This document shows, piece by piece, positions 1 through 7,840 of a stretch of 64,000 nucleotides of DNA. Under the pieces are notes generated by a model. The model was not told the DNA's origin and did not search any database. It worked only from the letters and a program-made list of their open reading frames with translations. The position numbers and the translations under genes were made by a program. The stretch is from NCBI GenBank assembly GCA_902168205.1, contig CABHOK010000014.1, forward strand, positions 558,001 to 622,000. Direction: 5' to 3'. Source of the DNA: an uncultured Chitinophaga sp. Its GTDB lineage: Bacteria > Bacteroidota > Bacteroidia > Cytophagales > Cyclobacteriaceae. The first letter of the stretch is position 1. Each line of letters starts with the position of its first letter.

Positions 1-1086
1 TAACAGGCGAGCACCATCATCAAATGTATTTCGTTTGTGTGTGGTAAAGCGTTGTGCATAATCGAGCCAGCGAAGATCTTCCAATGGATTAAGGCTGATA
101 TGACTATCTGTACCGATAGACCACGAGCCGCTATAAGAAGCATATTCAGTTAATCGAAATATACCATCACCAAGATTACCTTCCGTGCCGGGGCAAAGTA
201 CAGCATGCGCTTTACTTTGTGCCAATCGTTTTACTTCCTCATCATTCATGTGGGTGCAATGAACGATGTGAAAACGTGAGTCCACCGGCAAATTATTCAA
301 CAGCCACTCAATAGGACGTTGTTTGAGATGGGCGACACAGTCTTCAACTTCTTTCAGTTGTTCGGCTGCATGCAGGTGGAAAGGTATATTTCGCGGACCG
401 TTCGTAAATGTTGATACTATATCTTTTGAATCGACCGCCCGCAACGAGTGTACACTAAAGCCGAGCGAAGCATGTGCATGGTTCGATACAATGGTAGCAC
501 TATCGTCCAGTAAATGAAAATATTCATTCGCGGTGTTGGATATAAACCTGCGCTGACGAGGCTGTGGATCTTTTCCAAAACCACCTTTCTGATAAAACAC
601 CGGTATCAGTGTAATTTTTATGCCGGCTGTTTTGGCGGCAGCAACCAATCGCTCCCCCATCTCCGCCAGGTTTGCATAGGGCTTGCCGTCTTTATCGTGA
701 TGCAGGTAATGAAACTCTGCTACGTGCGTATAGCCCTTCCGTAACATTTCGGCATATAGCATGGCCGCGACTTTTTCAACCTGGTCGGGATCAAGGCTCA
801 GGGCACAATGATACATCGCTTCGCGCCAGCTCCAGAAATCATCGCTTGAGCCGGGTGCGTGCCGTTCAGCCATACCGGCCATCGCATATTGAAATGCATG
901 CGAGTGCGCGTTCTGAAAACCCGGTATAGCAAAACCATTAACAGCTTCTATCGATACCGGCTGTGTCGGCTTTTGATCGGCTATATATTGAACAATTCCC
1001 TTTTCATCCACCCCTATATAGGCAGGCGCCATCCATCCATCGTTCAGCAATAAACCTTTGAACTGGAAATATTTTACCGTACTCAT
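1..1086 (-). CDS. hutF: Formimidoylglutamate deiminase HutF (3' end outside window)
   Basis: Amidohydrolase that deaminates N-formimino-L-glutamate to N-formyl-L-glutamate and ammonia in the HutF/HutG branch of histidine breakdown. It was read directly from the minus strand: 362 codons are open from an ATG at 1086 to the window edge, about 80 percent of the usual 450 residues. Family signatures are GFQNAHSHAFQ near residue 57 (metal-binding HxH), VAEFHYLHHD, HLHAAEQ (metal His), FHIVHCTHM and GTDSHISLNPLEDLRW (catalytic His/Asp region). It starts one base after the hutG stop, so the two are co-transcribed and probably translationally coupled. The next enzyme in the pathway being its neighbour makes the call firm. 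The C-terminus is not visible. Confidence 0.93.
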   Translation of the reverse strand, partial: MSTVKYFQFKGLLLNDGWMAPAYIGVDEKGIVQYIADQKPTQPVSIEAVNGFAIPGFQNAHSHAFQYAMAGMAERHAPGSSDDFWSWREAMYHCALSLDPDQVEKVAAMLYAEMLRKGYTHVAEFHYLHHDKDGKPYANLAEMGERLVAAAKTAGIKITLIPVFYQKGGFGKDPQPRQRRFISNTANEYFHLLDDSATIVSNHAHASLGFSVHSLRAVDSKDIVSTFTNGPRNIPFHLHAAEQLKEVEDCVAHLKQRPIEWLLNNLPVDSRFHIVHCTHMNDEEVKRLAQSKAHAVLCPGTEGNLGDGIFRLTEYASYSGSWSIGTDSHISLNPLEDLRWLDYAQRFTTHKRNTFDDGARLL

Positions 1087-1087
1087 A

Positions 1088-1888
1088 CTAGCGTAGTAGT
1101 TCAATCAGTTGCCGGAAATTTTCTTGCAGCAATTGCCGCATGTGCCGTGCACGCTCTTCGTGGTAATTTACTTCGGCATCGTCCATATAGTGTACCTTCG
1201 GCATTTCGAGTTGAAGGGCGTGTTGATCTTCAGAAGGCTTGCCAAAGGAACGCGTGATGGCGCCCCCCTTAAACGGATGGTTATGACTCAATGAATATTT
1301 ATCGGATGATAAAGTCTTGAGTGTTGATTGAATGAATTCTGCACCCGCAGCTTTTCCATCGGTATCACCGAGAATGAGATCTGGAAATTTTTCTCTTTGT
1401 ATAGTTGGTACGATTTGCCGGATCGAGTGGCAATCCCATAACAATACCTTTCCGAATTTTGACTTGAGATCGTTGAGAAGCTCCTGTACTTTGACGTGAT
1501 AAGGTTTATAGTATAGTGTATATCGTCTTTTAACTTCTTCATCCGCCACTGTACTGCGCTCATCTTTGTAAAGCGGATCGCCCAAAAACGTTGTTGATGG
1601 ACAAAGCGCTGTTATAATGCGTCCGTCACTATACAGCGGCTTACTTTCCGGATCCCGATTCAGATCGATGACCCAGCGACTATATACTGCCGTGATCATC
1701 GTCATGCCCATGGAAGGTGCAAAGTCATAAAGCTTGTCTACAAACCAATCCGTATCATCGGGCGCTTGTGCCAGGGATGATTTATACTCATCACGTATAT
1801 CATCCGGAAAAGAAATACCACAGTGCGGCACACTTACCACGATGGGCACTGTTGATGCTGTAGGACTATAGATCTTAAAAGGACTCAC
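1088..1888 (-). CDS. hutG: N-formylglutamate deformylase HutG
   Basis: Hydrolyses N-formyl-L-glutamate to glutamate and formate, the last step of the HutF branch of histidine catabolism. The 266 residues match the family length (about 265). Typical motifs are VPHCG near the N-terminus, DTDWFVDKLYDFA, SRWVIDLNRDPESKPLY and LLWDCHSI. The start is a GTG at 1888; no ATG lies nearby in frame. It is the fourth gene of a tight minus-strand run (DinB-like, dacB, GH3, hutG, hutF) with gaps of 16, 18, 20 and 1 bases. A hutH/hutU/hutI set is not in this window, so only the end of the pathway is seen here. Confidence 0.92.
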   Translation of the reverse strand: MSPFKIYSPTASTVPIVVSVPHCGISFPDDIRDEYKSSLAQAPDDTDWFVDKLYDFAPSMGMTMITAVYSRWVIDLNRDPESKPLYSDGRIITALCPSTTFLGDPLYKDERSTVADEEVKRRYTLYYKPYHVKVQELLNDLKSKFGKVLLWDCHSIRQIVPTIQREKFPDLILGDTDGKAAGAEFIQSTLKTLSSDKYSLSHNHPFKGGAITRSFGKPSEDQHALQLEMPKVHYMDDAEVNYHEERARHMRQLLQENFRQLIELLR

Positions 1889-1908
1889 ACTATATATATA
1901 TCAGATAA

Positions 1909-3180
1909 CTATTCGTCTCTTTTCTTTTTCTTCTTTTTCTTTTTGGGCTGTTCCTGTGTCAGTGCATCCTGTGCTTTTACAAGCTCTTCTGATTTTACTT
2001 TCAACGCTTCTTGTGTGGCAGTAAGGTCTGCCTCGGCTTTGTTAAGTGCAATCTGCAGTCTGTCTATACTTTGTTGTTGTGTTGCTTCAGCGGAACTTTC
2101 ACGCAGGCGTTTCTTCAGCAGCATGATTCTTTTGAAACTCTCGTCAATGCGTGCGCGCGGTATTTCTCCTTTTTCTACCATCGCCCGAACAATGCTGTGA
2201 ACTTTATCAACCGTGCGTTGATCGCTGCCTGCAATGTTGTTGGAGAACGTCATGATATCAACACCACCGAGTATAGCAAGTTTTATAGCCTGCTCAAATC
2301 CATAGTGTTTTGCAATGGCATGCATCTGCATATCGTCAGTGAAGATAACACCATTGAAATGTAAACGCTTGCGCAGTATACCGGTGAGCACATCAGCCGA
2401 GAGCGTTCCGGGATTGCCGTTCTTGTCGAGTTTTTTATTAACGATGTGCGATGTCATGATCGCATCGGTATAGCCCGAGTCGATGAGGAGTTGATACGGT
2501 TTAAGCTCACGTTCTTCCCATGTATTGGTAACATCGGCAATGCCTAAGTGTGTATCAGCTTTTGAACTTCCGTGACCCGGAAAATGCTTGAGCGATGTAA
2601 TTACACCATACTTGCGATGTTGCTTGATAACTTCTTTCGCCATTAATGCTACGGAATCTTCATTCGCAGAAAATGCGCGACCGAATTTGGCGATGATCGG
2701 GTTATCCGGATTGGAAGCAAGATCTACTACAGGCGCAAAGTTTACATTTATACCCAAACCTGCCAGTGTTGATGCTGTTGCTTCACTATAGAATCTTACC
2801 GAGTCAAGTGTTGGAGATTTAGCCATGGCAGCGGCAGTGATGGAGCGCGGAAAACCATATTTGTCTTTCAAACGATTTACTCGGCCTCCCTCCTGATCTA
2901 TGCATATAAAGAGTGGTATAGGAGCAGCTTGTTGATAGGTCCAGGTAATTTTCTTTAAAGCAACGAAAGAATTTTTAGCCGGTATGTTTTTTTCGAAGAT
3001 GATGATCGATCCGACTTTGCCTTGTCTTATTTCGCGTAGCACCTCCGGATCAACATTGTCTTTCGGAAAACCAATCAGAATCATCTGACCAATTTTAATA
3101 TCAAGACTATCGATACTCTGGGCAAAAAGTCTTCCTGAAAAGAGTGCCACCAAAAAAAGTGAGTAAGAGAAATACTTCAT
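1909..3180 (-). CDS. Exported GH3 beta-N-acetylhexosaminidase with lysine-rich tail
   Basis: Glycoside hydrolase family 3 protein of the NagZ type, 423 residues, expected to remove terminal N-acetylglucosamine, most likely from peptidoglycan fragments. A signal peptide (residues 1-20, ending LFAQS) places it in the periplasm or on the surface, unlike cytoplasmic E. coli NagZ. Diagnostic motifs are KHFPGHG followed by DTH (general-base loop of this subfamily), IMTSHI and FTDDMQ (catalytic Asp 282/283). After the barrel, from about residue 360, comes a predicted coiled coil (KAEADLTATQEALKVKSEEL) and a tail with eight consecutive lysines, which is unusual. It lies 18 bases after dacB, another peptidoglycan enzyme, supporting a cell-wall role. 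Substrate specificity is inferred. Confidence 0.85.
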   Translation of the reverse strand: MKYFSYSLFLVALFSGRLFAQSIDSLDIKIGQMILIGFPKDNVDPEVLREIRQGKVGSIIIFEKNIPAKNSFVALKKITWTYQQAAPIPLFICIDQEGGRVNRLKDKYGFPRSITAAAMAKSPTLDSVRFYSEATASTLAGLGINVNFAPVVDLASNPDNPIIAKFGRAFSANEDSVALMAKEVIKQHRKYGVITSLKHFPGHGSSKADTHLGIADVTNTWEERELKPYQLLIDSGYTDAIMTSHIVNKKLDKNGNPGTLSADVLTGILRKRLHFNGVIFTDDMQMHAIAKHYGFEQAIKLAILGGVDIMTFSNNIAGSDQRTVDKVHSIVRAMVEKGEIPRARIDESFKRIMLLKKRLRESSAEATQQQSIDRLQIALNKAEADLTATQEALKVKSEELVKAQDALTQEQPKKKKKKKKRDE

Positions 3181-3198
3181 TCTATAAAAATATTCAGT

Positions 3199-4524
3199 TT
3201 AATAAGCTTCATAAATTCTATGCAGTATCTCCTGCATATTGTTTCGCACCTCACCGGTCGATTTGGCGAAGTGGGTATTCATAAACGAGAAGATCAGCAA
3301 TCGGCCACTCTTGGTTACTAAGTAGCCACTCAATGCATGGTTGTTGCTTAATGAGCCGGTCTTTCCAAAAATATAGGGCTTGCTTTCTTTATAGTAATTG
3401 CGGATGGTTCCCTTTTTACCACCGATGGCAAGCAACGTAAATAAACGTTCCTGCGGTACCAGTGTATATATCTTCTCCCAAAGCTGCACGACCGATCTTG
3501 GTGTAAACAAGTTGAACCGTGATAAACCGGAACCATCTTTCCAGATGGGTTCATCGGCCAGATCATTCAGAAAGAATTTTTTGGAATAGCGAATGGCTAT
3601 CTCCGGTTTAATAGAATCGCTAAGGGTGTTGGCACAGAGCAGCAGCAGTTGTTCTGCTATAAAATTATCGCTGTCCTGCATCATAATGCGGTACAGGCTA
3701 TCAGCCGGTGTGCCATATATAGTCTTTGCTGTTGTATCGAAAACGTGGTGAATTAAGGTAACGTGTTTGTTCAGGGTGTCGCTTAGTAGTGTTGCTGTTA
3801 ATTCCGGAGAGATCTTGATCGGAACATCAATAACCTTGGATGATGGTTTAGCTCCGGGTAAGTAAATAAAAACATTCTTCTCCGGCTCGCGTGTAGCATC
3901 TGCACTTGACTGCTGGCCACCTGTATAAATATCATTTTTGAAAAACAGCGGTTCTATAACTGGTTTGTTGCCTGCAGCATAGATAGAAGCAATATTACCA
4001 TATATAGGAAGTGGAGAACGTTCGGCAGAATAGTAAGCATTGTAATCATCCCACGCCCAGCCCGGACCGAATGGATCGGTATAAAAATTATCGACTGAGA
4101 AAAAGAGTTGATATGGTGATGTCTGTAAAAAGCTATAGACGCGATTGTTGGTAAAAACATTTTTATAAAGCAATCCGGGATCACCCGTTCCCCAGAATAT
4201 CAGAGAGTCCCCCCGAACAATATACCGGAGGCCCGGTATGGAATCGCCCAGCACTTTAAGACTCGTAAAGAATGTAAAGATCTTGGTGTTGGAAGCAGGA
4301 GTAAAGTACTGCCCTCCCTGGTAATCAAATATAGTTTTCTTTTTGGCCGGGTCGTACAACACAAAGCCAACATGATCTTTAAACTTTGCTTCGGTTGACT
4401 TGAATGTTTTGGTGAGCGCAGATTTTGAGACAGGCGAACAACGGAAGAGTACGGTGGAGAAACCAATTGCTATAAGAATCCAAAGGAATGATCTGAACAG
4501 AAATGGTGGTGCACTGTACTTCAT
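3199..4524 (-). CDS. dacB: D-alanyl-D-alanine carboxypeptidase/endopeptidase (PBP4, peptidase S13)
   Basis: Penicillin-binding protein 4 type enzyme that trims the terminal D-Ala from stem peptides and cleaves D-Ala-mDAP cross-links. All three active-site motifs are visible: S78-N-T-K81 in TPASNTKIF, SDN (QDSDNFIAEQ) and KTG (FGKTGSLSNN). The 441 residues fit the S13 family. A hydrophobic N-terminal segment (residues 8-28) is an export signal. A cysteine follows at FRC, but arginine at -1 makes a lipobox unlikely. It sits 16 bases after the DinB-like gene and 18 bases before the GH3 hexosaminidase, so the two wall enzymes are probably one transcript and may cooperate in peptidoglycan turnover. 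Confidence 0.92.
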   Translation of the reverse strand: MKYSAPPFLFRSFLWILIAIGFSTVLFRCSPVSKSALTKTFKSTEAKFKDHVGFVLYDPAKKKTIFDYQGGQYFTPASNTKIFTFFTSLKVLGDSIPGLRYIVRGDSLIFWGTGDPGLLYKNVFTNNRVYSFLQTSPYQLFFSVDNFYTDPFGPGWAWDDYNAYYSAERSPLPIYGNIASIYAAGNKPVIEPLFFKNDIYTGGQQSSADATREPEKNVFIYLPGAKPSSKVIDVPIKISPELTATLLSDTLNKHVTLIHHVFDTTAKTIYGTPADSLYRIMMQDSDNFIAEQLLLLCANTLSDSIKPEIAIRYSKKFFLNDLADEPIWKDGSGLSRFNLFTPRSVVQLWEKIYTLVPQERLFTLLAIGGKKGTIRNYYKESKPYIFGKTGSLSNNHALSGYLVTKSGRLLIFSFMNTHFAKSTGEVRNNMQEILHRIYEAY

Positions 4525-4540
4525 CCGAGATATAGTTTGT

Positions 4541-5050
4541 TTAGAGATAACGCTCTTTCAGAATTTTACGATGGTGCGATTCGTGGCCGGCAATAATATA
4601 GCCCAGGTTCAACACCGATAACTCTGCTTTATTCGCGGTACCTGTTCGCTGCAGCATTTCAGGAGTAAAGCTTTTGTATAAATCAATTGTGGTTGCGCGC
4701 AGGCGTTCAACTTCATTGGCTAGATCGTGTAGGGTGCGCGCCTCAGCGTTGGCTTGTGGTGCATAGTCATTCTCTTCAAAACCAGACAAAGGCGTTTTGT
4801 CGTTTCTGGCAAAGCGCAATGCTCTGTAAGCAAAAATACGTTCAACATCCAGCATATGGCAGAGTAACTCTTTTATACTCCACTTTTCCGGTTGATAGCG
4901 ATAACTTCCTTTTTCTTCCGGAATGGATCGGATCAGATCAACCGTAAGCTTGTTGGATTGAATTAACGCATCGAGCATGTCCTGATCTTTTACATACTCA
5001 ACATAGCCTTTGTAAAAAGGAGCAACATTTTGAAGGTCGGGTCGTGTCAT
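4541..5050 (-). CDS. DinB-family putative metal-binding protein
   Basis: Four-helix-bundle protein of the DinB/YfiT type, 169 residues. The three-histidine metal site is readable: His in CHMLDVERIFAYRAL and the pair in GHESHHRKILKE near the C-terminus. Members include thiol-transferases and proteins of unknown function, and the sequence does not tell which this one is. There is no signal peptide, so it is cytoplasmic. It is the first gene of the minus-strand run that continues into dacB, although no functional link to wall turnover or histidine use is obvious. The gene upstream (sensor kinase) ends 54 bases away, leaving room for a promoter. Confidence 0.8.
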   Translation of the reverse strand: MTRPDLQNVAPFYKGYVEYVKDQDMLDALIQSNKLTVDLIRSIPEEKGSYRYQPEKWSIKELLCHMLDVERIFAYRALRFARNDKTPLSGFEENDYAPQANAEARTLHDLANEVERLRATTIDLYKSFTPEMLQRTGTANKAELSVLNLGYIIAGHESHHRKILKERYL

Positions 5051-5104
5051 AATTTCAAATGTACTTAAAAGTTAATCGAAGGCAACGGTCTTTCCATTAA
5101 CGGA

Positions 5105-7786
5105 CTAACCATTGGGCAGAGTTATTTTGATATTCGTTCCTTTACCATACTCACTGATTAACCGGATTGTACCCCGGAGTTTTTCAACGGCCTGCTTCAC
5201 GATGTACATACCCAGCCCGGAACCCTGCGAGCGATCGGTGGCGCGATAAAACATATTAAAGATCTTGTCGAGATACTCGGTCTTTATACCGATGCCGTTG
5301 TCGGTAAACTCAAGCGTTACCCTCTCGCGCGTAATGTGAATATCAATCTGAAGACGACTGCTGGTTTCCGAATTATAATATTTATAGGCGTTGGAGATTA
5401 TGTTACTGAAGATGATCTGTATGCGAAGCAGATCACTTACAAAAGGAATGTCTGCTCCCTTCTCGTTAATCTCTACCTGCACTGAAGAAAAGTTATCGAG
5501 GTACTCCAACTCGCGAATGCAATTCAGGGCAACGCTCTTCAGCGGAATGGTTTCGCGAATTACATCCACGCGATTTACCCGTGCATAGTCAAGCATCGAT
5601 CGGATAAACTCGTCCAGCTTTTTGATGCGCCCTTCGATCTTGTCGAGGTATTGATGATGATTGGCGGCATCGCTATCCAGGTTTGCAAGGTTGATCAACC
5701 CCATAATTGAACTCAAAGGCGAGCGCAGATCATGAGATGTTTTATACATGAGTTGATCGAGCTCAAAATTCCTTTCCGAGAGTTCTTCCAGCGTTGCTTT
5801 CAGTTCTTCTTCCTGTGCAGCGAGTTGTGAATTCTGTTGAAGAAGCTCTTCGTTCAGTTGCCTGAATTTTTCTTCGATATTCTTTCGCAGCGTTATGTCT
5901 TTGGAGAAGATAGCGACACCGGTAACTATACCCGCTTCATTTCGAATCGGGTTAAAGGATATCTCCGCTATAATTTCATTACCGATTTGTTTTTCAATTA
6001 CAAACTGTTTGCCTTTTAATGCAAGTAACAATTCATTTCGTGCACCTTTGCGAAGAGCAACCGGCAAAGCGTTTACAAAGGACTCGCCAAAGCTTATTTC
6101 AGATTGAAAAAGCGTACTCATTTTTTTAGCGTGCGCCTTGTTGAATGTTATATACCTGAGCCTGCGATCAACAGCAAATACATCGTCACTGGTACTTTCA
6201 AGTACTGCGCGAAGATTAGCGTTAATGGATTTGATGATCTCTTCAAACTGTTTGCGCTCTGTTATGTTATGAACAAATACAGCCGCTCCTTTTATTTCGT
6301 TTCCATTGCGTATAGGGTTAAACGTTGTTCGGATGTGGCCGGTAAATCCGGGATACTTGAGAAAATGTTCAGAAACAAAGTGGTGTCCTTCCAGCGCTTT
6401 TTGTATTTCGGTTTTAACCCATTTATAGTCAACTGATCCTTTCAGGTAGTTTAGTTTGTTTTTGCCGATCTCTATATCTGCACCATACAACACCTTCATG
6501 ATGCGCTGGTGATTTTGATTGAATGTTATATAGTTAAAATGAGCATCGACCGCATATATAGATTCACGAGTGCTCTCCAGTACACCTCGCAGATTTGCAT
6601 TCAGATGGTTTATCTTCTCCTCGGCATTCTTCAACTCGGTTATGTCTGTAATAAAACCGATGACGAATTTTTCTTTCTTATCGTTAACGAAAAGTGATTT
6701 AACCGTCAGGAGGTCGTGTTTTGTACCGTTTCGTGACGTGATCTTTTCCAGAACGCGTACAGTCTTACCGTTGTGTAACACTTCATCGTCTACTTCCCAA
6801 AAAGCATCTGCTTCTTTTCTGGGCAGGAAATCACGGTCGGTTTTTCCGCGCATGTCGTGCTGGCTACGGCCTATCAGTTCACTGAATTTTTTATTAAACA
6901 TCAGCCAGCGATGCTTTTCATCCTTTACAAAGATGGGAGCAGCTACCGTATTGATGATGTTGTTTAGAAAGTTGCGTGATTCTTCCAGTGCTGCAGCGGC
7001 TTCTTTCTCCGATGATATATCGCGTATCGTACCAACAAAGTAATTGTCTTTGCCTTCGTGCTTCAGCAAACTGATGTTGATAACACCTGAGAAAGTCTCC
7101 CCGTTTTTTCTTTTGAACGATGATTCAAACTCTTTTAGTACCGGACCTTTCCGCAGTACGCGCAAAATTTGTTCATGATCTTTTTTATATCGATATATAG
7201 CCTGCGTCTTTATCTTCTGTACAGCCGAAAGATTTTTATACCCGAACATGCGCAGAAAGGCTTCATTAACATGAACAAATTGTCCGCGCAATATGCCCAT
7301 GAAAATACCTTCTGATAAATTTCGGTTGATGCTCTCCAGCAGTTCCTGGTTGTGCAGTGCTTTTTCGGCTGTTATCTTTTGCTCGGTGATGTCGCGAAAG
7401 TTTGATACGATGCCTTCTATACCAGGTATGTGCGAGAAGTTGGTGAGTACAGATTCGGCCCAGATATAGTATCCCTTCTTATGACGTAAGCGTTGAATCA
7501 GTTTAATGCTTTTGCCCGGAGTTTTACGGAGCTTGATAAAGGATTTACGGGCATCGGTTATATCATGCGCATGAACAAAGAAGGTTCCGTTTTTACCGAG
7601 TACTTCTTTCTCGCTATAGCCACAGACTTTCTTGACAGACTTACTCGCGAATTTTATATCGCCTGCTGTATCGTACACTACAATTCCTTCATATGCATGC
7701 TCGATAAGCGCCCTGAAGCCACTCTCACTTAACGTAGATGCTTTTTCTCTGGCCGATTTCACAATTTCCTTTTCAGTTAAGTGCAA
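5105..7786 (-). CDS. Five-PAS-domain soluble sensor histidine kinase
   Basis: Cytoplasmic two-component sensor of 893 residues without membrane segments. Five PAS/PAC modules follow each other (about 18-140, 145-265, 270-390, 395-515, 520-640), each ending in an RDIT/TDIT/NITE-type PAC motif. Modules 4 and 5 share the openings NANLRGVLEST and NANLRAVLEST, so they look like an internal duplication. A coiled coil (640-675) leads to the HisKA domain with phospho-acceptor His685 (TSHDLRSP), then HATPase_c with N box NIISNAYKYY, G1 DNGIGI and G2 GSGLGMYIVK. No receiver is fused. The start is a TTG; no in-frame ATG lies nearby upstream. It begins 54 bases after the propeller/Y_Y_Y gene, whose lack of a kinase makes this a plausible partner. 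The ligand is unknown. Confidence 0.9.
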   Translation of the reverse strand: MHLTEKEIVKSAREKASTLSESGFRALIEHAYEGIVVYDTAGDIKFASKSVKKVCGYSEKEVLGKNGTFFVHAHDITDARKSFIKLRKTPGKSIKLIQRLRHKKGYYIWAESVLTNFSHIPGIEGIVSNFRDITEQKITAEKALHNQELLESINRNLSEGIFMGILRGQFVHVNEAFLRMFGYKNLSAVQKIKTQAIYRYKKDHEQILRVLRKGPVLKEFESSFKRKNGETFSGVINISLLKHEGKDNYFVGTIRDISSEKEAAAALEESRNFLNNIINTVAAPIFVKDEKHRWLMFNKKFSELIGRSQHDMRGKTDRDFLPRKEADAFWEVDDEVLHNGKTVRVLEKITSRNGTKHDLLTVKSLFVNDKKEKFVIGFITDITELKNAEEKINHLNANLRGVLESTRESIYAVDAHFNYITFNQNHQRIMKVLYGADIEIGKNKLNYLKGSVDYKWVKTEIQKALEGHHFVSEHFLKYPGFTGHIRTTFNPIRNGNEIKGAAVFVHNITERKQFEEIIKSINANLRAVLESTSDDVFAVDRRLRYITFNKAHAKKMSTLFQSEISFGESFVNALPVALRKGARNELLLALKGKQFVIEKQIGNEIIAEISFNPIRNEAGIVTGVAIFSKDITLRKNIEEKFRQLNEELLQQNSQLAAQEEELKATLEELSERNFELDQLMYKTSHDLRSPLSSIMGLINLANLDSDAANHHQYLDKIEGRIKKLDEFIRSMLDYARVNRVDVIRETIPLKSVALNCIRELEYLDNFSSVQVEINEKGADIPFVSDLLRIQIIFSNIISNAYKYYNSETSSRLQIDIHITRERVTLEFTDNGIGIKTEYLDKIFNMFYRATDRSQGSGLGMYIVKQAVEKLRGTIRLISEYGKGTNIKITLPNG

Positions 7787-7840
7787 CGCTGCAAGTCATC
7801 TTCTCAGAACCCGTACTATATATTCGTGCTTTTGCCTGGG

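Noticed and set aside
5831-6436. Plus-strand open frames opposite the PAS kinase gene
   Set aside because: They lie entirely antisense to intact PAS domains and have compositions unlike real proteins.
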